A DNA stretch of 64,000 nt from Liolophura sinensis. Its lineage: Eukaryota; Mollusca; Polyplacophora; Chitonida; Chitonidae. The notes beneath the pieces were generated by a model. The model saw only the letters and a program-made list of their open reading frames with translations. It did not search any database and had not been told where the DNA came from. This document shows, piece by piece, positions 61,601 to 64,000 of the stretch (the stretch's first letter is position 1; every line of letters begins with the position of its first letter). The stretch covers positions 22,245,385-22,309,384 of the forward strand of contig NC_088295.1 in NCBI RefSeq assembly GCF_032854445.1, written 5' to 3'. A program made the position numbers and the translations under genes.

Positions 61601-62866
61601 CTCCTGAACCTGTCTCAGGAGAAGTGCTGGGCTACCAGAGCTATCCCACTCATAGTTTCCAGAGCCATCTATCCTTGAAGCACCAATCAGATATCCCTCG
61701 GCAGAACCAGCTACAATCACATGTAAAGTACATTCTTAACATTTGAAATGTTTTATTTTCCAAATGATACTAGTACGATATGGTACCACATTGTGATATC
61801 AGAGCAATTCCAAATTATTTGCACCTCTGGTTTTTGTCTTCAATGTTCCTATACCTGTGGTTTGGAAGAGGCTCAGGATTTCTCCCATTTCACTCTGCTG
61901 ATCCAGTGTTAGCAGCTCTCCTCCCCATGTCCTGCATATGTCAGCAGATTCACTGTAATTAGCTCTAACCCTTCCCTCCTGTAAACACCTGTCTCTGTGC
62001 TTCACCCACAGAAGGTCACAACTCAAATCTGAAATGTAAATGTTACGCACAGTTTGAATCAATCTGAATCCTCTGCAGAGTGTTTATGTTTGCATCAACA
62101 CTGACAATGAGGGCAGTTTTGTGTATGATCAAACTGATACCTATTAACTTTAATATCTTTGATCAGTTTAAGATTCACAACACATTAGCAGTATATTGCA
62201 TTATATATGTGTCCTACAAACCTCTAAGTTGGGAGCCTAACTCATCTTCCCTCAGCCAGGAGAGTTTGAGGTCATACCCACTCTGCAACAGTACAGAGAC
62301 ATTGACACTCTGGGACACATCCACAGGGGTTTGGCAAACAGGGCTGACCTGGGGGGTGTCATCACGCACCTTAACATACACACTGGCTGTTTCCACCCCC
62401 ATCCGAGCCACAGCAGACACTATGAGCAGATAATCACCGGGATAAAAATAGGAGAACTCTACAGAGCCTGTGCTTGTAATGTGGGTCTCATCATCTCCCA
62501 CCCCGAAGTCCCACTCAAAGTGGTCCACAGTGAAGCTTGTGCTCACTGTAAATTGGGTGGGGGCCCCAGTAGACTGAACACCCACAGGAAGTAAGGATAA
62601 GCCAGCAGTTACACCAAAACTTTGAGGTAGGTAAATTTTTCCACAGACAGAACTGTAAACAGCAGGATCAGGTTGGCACGAGTCTGAACAATTAATATTG
62701 GACAGAGAACCACATAAACAAATCTTGGCTTGGAAATTTCCAAATCTTAAATTGCTGCTGAAACATTCCTTCAAGCATTCTAGTTTGGTTTGTTGATATG
62801 AGGCCTTGTTGAATAGGATGGGCTGTGTACCATCAGATGAGGTACAAGAAAAGAAGACCTCAGGAC
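31873..62866 (-). CDS. PKD1: Polycystin-1 (PKD1), 35 exons, N-terminus outside the window
   Basis: Minus-strand exons: 62866-62222, 62028-61855, 61710-61513, 61234-61048, 60904-60627, 60037-59909, 59780-59649, 59346-54143, 53894-53730, 53320-52644, 52197-51888, 51645-50606, 50324-50069, 48804-48609, 48126-47816, 45258-44924, 44437-44273, 43795-43673, 43363-43193, 42751-42657, 42028-41783, 41565-41399, 40626-40388, 39974-39864, 39610-39369, 39163-39042, 38685-38413, 38057-37956, 37662-37571, 36814-36729, 36344-36057, 35227-35093, 34275-33958, 33522-33313, 32226-31873. About 4,580 residues here (human PKD1 is 4,303 in all). WSC, PKD, lectin, PKD array, REJ, GPS, PLAT, 11 TM and coiled coil occur in the PKD1 order. 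The protein family is a large ciliary/plasma-membrane receptor-channel subunit that pairs with polycystin-2. Two exons contain single-base frame breaks, and one junction has a phase conflict. Confidence 0.93.
32240..33040. repeat. 24-bp minisatellite in the last PKD1 intron
   Basis: About 30 units of the type 'ctgaatgtgacaccatgata' plus 'cagt'. Over much of the array this alternates with 'ctgaatgtgatacattgaca' plus 'aggt', giving a 48-bp higher-order period. Eight-codon periodicity keeps long frames open on the minus strand, but splice signals at 33313 and 32226 place it inside an intron. Confidence 0.9.
33313..33522 (-). CDS. PKD1: PKD1 exon 34: cytoplasmic tail, start of coiled coil
   Basis: 70 codons, phase 0-0. 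A Ser-rich segment (YSHSSSSSDSYG) leads to LDQLPARWEDVLMKIRQ, the first heptads of the coiled coil. It corresponds to the Ser-rich region and 'FEALLTQFDRL' of human PKD1. Confidence 0.9.
33958..34275 (-). CDS. PKD1: PKD1 exon 33: pore region, S6 (TM11) and DYEM motif
   Basis: 106 codons. It begins LFGRSVFGYHSFAACLVSMV (pore-loop region), then TM11 (SFGWCVFGLIFSLVLAVLRD), then HDYEMIEFMLKRFKQWAG. The last matches human PKD1 'QDYEMVELFLRRLRLWMG' closely and anchors orthology. The three basic S6 residues of human PKD1 are not conserved here (see findings). Confidence 0.94.
34700..34990 (+). mobile_element. tRNA-like SINE candidate in a PKD1 intron
   Basis: 'atgactgagtggttcagagc' at about 34727 resembles the start of a tRNA-Leu/Ser A-box region. 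About 230 bp later comes 'ggcgttaagcaacaatcaaa' and an AAAT tail, resembling the 29320-29660 element. Boundaries uncertain. Confidence 0.4.
35093..35227 (-). CDS. PKD1: PKD1 exon 32: S4-S5 linker and S5 (TM10)
   Basis: 45 codons: QLRFSKSMSVFEKTLSAA aligns with human 'QLRFVRQWSVFGKTLCRA', followed by the hydrophobic segment GALVLFVLLLCTYAHVGYL. Phase 0-0. Confidence 0.93.
35336..35486 (+). mobile_element. SINE copy in a PKD1 intron
   Basis: Forward copy with 'gatctgcctgtaagatgcag', 'ctgcccggtttcctcccacc', 'gtcatataagtgaaatattc' and an AAAT-repeat tail. More 5' body is kept than in the 13981 copy. Confidence 0.75.
36057..36344 (-). CDS. PKD1: PKD1 exon 31: TM7-TM9 (S2-S4)
   Basis: 96 codons. 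TM7 ILLVVSVYFVVQCCLTV, TM8 TTALILVSGGLYVTCVATTA, then RFTSFRRTAYLHWWSRQINA and TM9 WLGFLILLK. 'RFTSF' is the conserved polycystin-1 motif ahead of S4. Confidence 0.94.
36729..37662 (-). CDS. PKD1: PKD1 exons 29-30: end of TOP domain
   Basis: Exon 29 (37662-37571) encodes RTRAIMVEWTMWNPSQDLTS, the polycystin 'TRAVFVEFTxYNP' motif, and the following beta-strand. Exon 30 (36814-36729) encodes a short linker towards TM7. Phases 2-1-0 are consistent. Confidence 0.9.
37375..37530. repeat. 39-bp tandem repeat, 4 units, in a PKD1 intron
   Basis: 'atatgtggcatttcaaccaa' followed by 'cacagtctacaaaatcc'. The landmark tgtggc is at 37381, 37420, 37459 and 37498, an exact 39-bp period. Units are nearly identical, so the array is young. 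Confidence 0.9.
37956..38057 (-). CDS. PKD1: PKD1 exon 28: TOP-domain GGGY segment
   Basis: 34 codons: DWYSGGGYSQILGSTETETQ and then a helix ending GWLTPR. It matches the polycystin pattern YxGGGYxxxLG...WLD. The acceptor (gtgatcag) has a poor pyrimidine tract, but phase 2-2 is correct. Confidence 0.85.
38413..38685 (-). CDS. PKD1: PKD1 exon 27: TOP domain, with apparent one-base deletion
   Basis: The first half reads, in the phase set by exon 26, as WGQCDEATESGEDTQSYGEGW (polycystin 'EDT..YG.GW') and then hits a stop. The second half is family-like only in another frame: WDSVNVTDPQDTSTTFPWNP, joining exon 28 correctly. The frame changes within about 38555-38575, equivalent to one missing base. 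No intron fits there. Confidence 0.85.
39042..39610 (-). CDS. PKD1: PKD1 exons 25-26: TM6 (S1) and start of TOP domain
   Basis: Exon 25 (39610-39369): GGYALLQAKEDARKISRMHL aligns with human 'HGFALFLAKEEARKVKRLHG'. It is followed by TM6 CLAYFCLLWIIVVISHGSY and the extracellular pre-TOP helix. Exon 26 (39163-39042): ILGPVRLMQTRSIQ, matching 'GPPRLRQVRL'. Confidence 0.93.
39864..40626 (-). CDS. PKD1: PKD1 exons 23-24: TM4-TM5
   Basis: Exon 23 (40626-40388) encodes LPRWCVYVAYGMCVVISSVS (TM4) and WIISLVISFLLSAFFMEPLK (TM5 with the conserved polycystin 'EPLK'). Exon 24 (39974-39864) continues VIFLAVFVAAVTKQIDEVED, an acidic cytoplasmic loop. Confidence 0.93.
40082..40139. repeat. 29-bp direct duplication
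   Basis: Two perfect adjacent copies of 'tccagcaagccgacagccac' followed by 'tgaaattta', in a PKD1 intron. Perfect identity implies recent slippage, or an assembly artefact. Confidence 0.85.
40680..41040. repeat. 37-bp minisatellite, about 9 units, in a PKD1 intron
   Basis: 'gaatactggctgatgtagac' followed by 'ttgtagtgctcgtgggt'. The ggctgatg landmark spacing is 37 bp where measured (40807, 40844). The period is not a multiple of 3. Located between exons 22 and 23. Confidence 0.9.
41399..44437 (-). CDS. PKD1: PKD1 exons 17-22: large cytoplasmic loop between TM3 and TM4
   Basis: Six exons (44437-44273, 43795-43673, 43363-43193, 42751-42657, 42028-41783, 41565-41399) in continuous phase (0-0-0-0-2-2-1). 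The loop is hydrophilic, with Ser/Asp/Glu/Lys stretches: DSDDGWSSCLDDLDTEDTV, a Lys run (ELPKKKKPVGEVKGK), and SLRRVSLRHE, which contains a PKA-type RRVS site. WSHDSIINHWP is the likely equivalent of the conserved loop segment. Poorly conserved, so called mainly from splice signals and frame continuity. Confidence 0.85.
44924..45258 (-). CDS. PKD1: PKD1 exon 16: TM2-TM3
   Basis: FSDQHLWVSLIDRPAQSRFT matches human 'FFDKHIWLSIWDRPPRSRFT'. It is followed by TM2 (CCFTLLFTYLAVNIMWYGV) and TM3 (GTVSSLLVFPVNILIAYIFR) and ends TRSK. The acceptor at 45258 requires phase 1, whereas exon 15 ends in phase 2 or 0. The acceptor ending at 45245 (exon start 45244) would be phase 0 and fits the upstream donor of exon 15. 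Confidence 0.88.
45992..46172. repeat. Two direct copies of a ~68-bp sequence
   Basis: 45992-46062 and 46107-46172 share 'accttccatcaaagtatgta', 'catactttagactagg' and 'agctaaaaaa' with modest divergence. A related piece ('catgtatgagag' then 'agctaaaaaa') follows the transposon at about 47514-47560. The Kolobok-like element seems to have inserted into an older repeat. Confidence 0.6.
46284..46625 (+). pseudogene. Degenerate THAP zinc-finger domain from a transposon
   Basis: A 113-codon frame whose C-terminal half reads SAYGCKNRLSKNPEVTFFKF, then PDNLALRKAWI and RRKGFIPTKQSPIF, a clear THAP pattern (YGCxNR, FxxFPxxxxLRxxW, PTxxSxI). Of the C2-C-H zinc ligands only the Cys of YGC remains. The first Cys is Tyr, the CxxH pair is Phe/Leu, and a stop follows directly. 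It cannot form a normal zinc site, so I treat it as a fossil. An N-terminal domain cut from a longer protein is the alternative. Confidence 0.65.
47018..47217. other. Assembly gap (200 N)
   Basis: Exactly 200 undetermined bases inside the Kolobok-like element, just before the part shared with the copy near 2335-2641. The round length suggests a placeholder rather than a measured size. Confidence 0.98.
47816..48126 (-). CDS. PKD1: PKD1 exon 15: PLAT domain, with apparent one-base insertion
   Basis: Starts GTTAHIGIKLYGEEGRSG in the phase set by exon 14, then the frame must shift by one base near 48071-48086 to continue RHLCKQGAFQRNCQDTFLVA. It then reads LWKVVIWHDNAGLSPSWYLI and VVVRDLQTDHRYLFLGECWL, textbook polycystin PLAT/LH2. 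Unshifted, a TAA follows within about 20 bases. Two consensus donors end the exon (GTAAGC after 47824 and after 47816). The domain binds lipids and partners at the first cytoplasmic loop. Confidence 0.9.
48609..48804 (-). CDS. PKD1: PKD1 exon 14: TM1 and start of PLAT
   Basis: RLDVANNPVALITCSILLAS then YILLVIICRRQDLKDLKR (TM1 and basic stop-transfer), then YEVTVVTGRQMSAG, the first PLAT strand. Phase 0-1. It follows the GPS exon directly, as in PKD1. Confidence 0.93.
48805..50068 (-). other. PKD1 intron 13
   Basis: 1.26 kb, mostly filled by the composite repeat at 49190-49680; the rest is AT-rich with no feature. Confidence 0.6.
49190..49680 (+). repeat. Composite repeat: three ~150-bp units, (CAGA)n and a C/G-rich end
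   Basis: The motif 'cacaagttcagatgataggc' with 'agatgtat', 'tttcatcaaaat' and 'agtttgggaggagatgcatg' recurs around 49192, 49350 and 49497. It leads into (CAGA)n at about 49588-49619, then 'cccctccccccaccaccatt' and 'ttgttgaggggggtataaaa', whose C and G runs can pair as a hairpin. The layout suggests a dispersed mobile or satellite-like element rather than local slippage. Confidence 0.7.
50069..50324 (-). CDS. PKD1: PKD1 exon 13: GPS motif (GAIN domain end)
   Basis: SSCQYFDPVSQHWESKGC, then TVCMCNHLTSFGASAL. It has the four GPS cysteines, the conserved Trp and the cleavage tripeptide His-Leu-Thr. Because HLT is intact, autoproteolysis between Leu and Thr is predicted, as in polycystin-1. Exon is phase 2-0. 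Confidence 0.95.
50606..51645 (-). CDS. PKD1: PKD1 exon 12: GAIN/REJ C-terminal region
   Basis: 1,040 nt, about 347 residues. The helical first part (SLMKRVLDNVKAKVKQGLDC, SLIHS-type helices) and beta-rich second part (VPSLTFQYSNGSLIPVRSLP) fit the GAIN subdomains A and B that precede the GPS. The ATG at its 5' end is internal, preceded by a consensus acceptor (tctcag). Confidence 0.9.
51888..53894 (-). CDS. PKD1: PKD1 exons 9-11: REJ module
   Basis: Exons 53894-53730, 53320-52644 and 52197-51888 in phase 0-2-0. Exon 10 opens IEISPDPVPTVSIDCLSCRA, the REJ hallmark. Later exon 11 carries the helical LRWLVKLHRPVALLQYSIAV region. REJ (receptor for egg jelly) is shared by polycystin-1, PKDREJ and sea-urchin suREJ proteins. 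A SINE copy lies in the intron at 53395-53490. Confidence 0.93.
53395..53490 (+). mobile_element. SINE 3' fragment in a PKD1 intron
   Basis: 'gcctatggatggtcatgggt', 'cagtttccttccaccataat', then 'gtcatataggtgaataaata'. The tail is shortened. Same family as 13981 and 35336. Confidence 0.65.
54143..59346 (-). CDS. PKD1: PKD1 exon 8: 5.2-kb exon with Cys-rich region, ~14 PKD repeats and start of REJ
   Basis: 5,204 nt open without a stop from acceptor 59346 to donor 54143 (phase 1-0), about 1,735 residues. It starts with a Cys-rich LDL-A-like segment (CSSGQGSCPTLSQYC), then an unassigned beta-rich region with VLAYQHDSATWPGVLC. About 14 PKD modules follow, each with a Trp/Tyr-strand and a 'G.Y.V.V.A.N..S' end, for example HTWTFGDGISMNSSG and NFVWTFGDRGSP. 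It ends in the first part of REJ (GSMSYDPDVQEG). Human PKD1 exon 15 is likewise a single giant exon (about 3.6 kb) of PKD repeats. Many N-linked sequons. Confidence 0.95.
59649..60037 (-). CDS. PKD1: PKD1 exons 6-7: linker between lectin and Cys-rich region
   Basis: Exon 6 (60037-59909) encodes a Ser/Thr/Val-rich stretch (VVPIIVPVTTTQTTFYFFPG), possibly O-glycosylated. Exon 7 (59780-59649) encodes GFWFSVRGLLSSWDFITEQV and ends CPNGFYLTQPG. Phase 1-1-1, so exon 6 could be skipped without breaking frame. No domain recognised. Confidence 0.8.
60627..61234 (-). CDS. PKD1: PKD1 exons 4-5: second C-type lectin domain
   Basis: Exon 4 (61234-61048): DCSHGGQLGPDGYCYVISEA, then WDGAKTNCTTYPSGSLAVLN. 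Exon 5 (60904-60627): QEAWIGLTDRTHEGYFSWVD, an Asp-rich insertion (DDETDDSDDVDD), then QKDCVMLRK and SRHYVCQYS. Good CTLD core (WIGL, WVD, Cys pairs). The usual EPN/QPD sugar-binding triplet is absent; HPD is at the nearest position. Phase 1-2-1. Confidence 0.93.
61513..62028 (-). CDS. PKD1: PKD1 exons 2-3: first C-type lectin domain
   Basis: Exon 2 (62028-61855): SCDLLWVKHRDRCLQEG, then YSESADICRTWGGELLTLDQ. Exon 3 (61710-61513): GYLIGASRIDGSGNYEWDSS, then QGNCVTIRNQGLYAVTCN and HFICQKG. The WIGL core is replaced by LIGA. No EPN or QPD. Phase 1-1-1. Vertebrate PKD1 has one lectin domain at this place. Confidence 0.88.
62222..62866 (-). CDS. PKD1: PKD1 exon 1 in window: WSC-like and first PKD domain
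   Basis: 645 nt, phase 1-1, acceptor ttgttacag. PEVFFSCTSSDGTQ and QTKLECLKECFSSN, then ICLCGSLSNINCSDSC give the WSC cysteine pattern. A PKD domain follows (FTVDHFEWDFGVGDDE, then FSYFYPGDYLLIVSAVARMG), ending before the lectins. The order WSC-PKD-lectin is that of PKD1. The preceding exon, expected to carry leucine-rich-repeat sequence, is not in the window. Confidence 0.9.
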
Positions 62867-64000
62867 CTGTAACAAAAAATATTGTATACAGTATAAATGT
62901 GGGAATACCAGGGGTGACAACTCACTGGACTAAGGGAGATAACTCTCATATTAAACGATGTGGTAGAATACTGAGAAACAAACAAAATGAATATCTGATT
63001 TCAGATAAAATCAGATATGTTTATACCAAATATGAAATCTAATATTTTGGGCTAATGCAGCTAATGTCATTTACCCATATATATATTTTTCTAACTGCAA
63101 TGACAACATATGGGGCAACATAACTGTAAATATGCAAACCAAATATAGCCTAGCTGAATTCAAAGTGTGTAATAGCACTCTTAAGCAAGTAAGAAAGCAT
63201 GCACTATGACAACAAAGGGTCCTAAAATGTTACCAAACAGAATTTCTAAACAAACAATTAAGCTTACACAGGCAAAGAAGATTCAAAAGTGAAAACATGA
63301 ATTAAAAGCTTTAATAGCAGTCATTAATCACTGAAGAGACTGCATGTATAGCATCTGAACCACCAAAGTGCATGTATATGGGTAATTTTCTGCGTATTCA
63401 TACTCCAGTGCCAAGTACATCTTAAAAGCAGGGATAATTCATACAGATAAAGATAGTGAGATTGTATTAAAACAGCTGTTGAAAGATTCGTAGGATAATA
63501 AAACAGTTCTTGTCACCCATTGCTGATGAATGTCCTCCACTGATGCTGTGCTTTATAATGCTCATGACATCATTCCAGCATAACTGCCTTACTGAAAGTT
63601 ATATCTGTCTGACTTGTGGTTACACAAGGACAATAAAATATTATCAGGAAAATTCCACAGTAAATGCCAAAGATTTTGTTTCCCAGGACTCTTCACTTAG
63701 AAGAGTTATATAATGTTATTCTTCATTAATGCCCCTATAATTCATGGTGTTAGCCCTATTTTATAGGTTATCCTTAATATCATTTTAATATTTCAGTCTG
63801 GTTTATATTGGAACTGAAGTAGCACTTTAAAGTTTCATTTTACTGGGGCCTGCTCCACAGATAATTTTAGTAGTACATTGCAATAGATCATATTTTTAAA
63901 GAAAGTTGAATTTTCAGTACTAGTCAACTGACACCTCATTCATATCTCATTACTGCAACTGTAATTTAAATATCAGGGAATGTATGGCTACACTGGACCA
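62867..64000 (-). other. PKD1 intron (upstream part), no feature recognised
   Basis: No leucine-rich-repeat or other exon found on the minus strand; no supported plus-strand gene. Presumed intron leading to the missing N-terminal exons. Confidence 0.5.

Overview
This is a eukaryotic, animal window: AT-rich DNA, many short GT-AG exons, long introns, and no prokaryotic-style gene packing. Several copies of a short interspersed repeat end in a 'gtaaaacaccaatcaaataaata'-type tail, which from memory is characteristic of molluscs. A mollusc or close lophotrochozoan relative is therefore the best guess, as an inference and not a proof. A 200-base run of N (47018-47217) and several single-base frame breaks show this is a draft assembly.

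Two protein-coding genes can be reconstructed, and they converge. (1) Plus strand, 7982-21734: a tweety-homolog (TTYH) membrane protein in 15 exons, about 533 residues, five membrane segments and a C-terminal PPPY motif. (2) Minus strand, 62866 down to 31873: at least 35 exons of a polycystin-1 (PKD1) gene, about 4,580 residues within the window. Domain order is WSC-like, PKD, two tandem C-type lectin domains, Cys-rich/LDL-A-like, about 14 PKD repeats in one 5.2-kb exon, REJ, GAIN/GPS, TM1, PLAT, TM2-TM11 with a polycystin extracellular (TOP) domain, and a coiled-coil tail. The N-terminus (leucine-rich repeats in vertebrate PKD1) should lie to the right of the window. A possible first exon of a third gene (minus strand, 7256-7271) would share a divergent promoter with TTYH; it is weakly supported.

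Layout: 1-7255 holds no recognisable coding exon but carries a TTAA-flanked DNA-transposon copy (1839-2641) and a SINE fragment with target-site duplication (5788-5941). 7272-7981 is the TTYH promoter/5' leader, with a full CRE, an E-box and three upstream ORFs. 7982-21734 is TTYH. 21735-31872 is a gene-poor convergent interval with two minisatellites (54 bp and 57 bp) and SINE-like copies. 31873-62866 is PKD1, with minisatellites in its introns (24, 39 and 37 bp units), SINE copies and a THAP-containing, TTAA-flanked (Kolobok-like) element beside the N gap. 62867-64000 shows nothing I recognise.

The most interesting points are: a hand alignment in which the three basic residues said to plug the pore of human polycystin-1 S6 are Leu, Asp and Leu here; a duplicated lectin module with an acidic insertion; the fossil THAP/TTAA transposon and its relative 45 kb away; a 54-bp minisatellite with three-unit higher-order order; and three independent frame breaks in conserved exons, best explained as assembly indels. 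I found no CRISPR array, rRNA or tRNA gene, and no clear evidence of a wholly new biological system.
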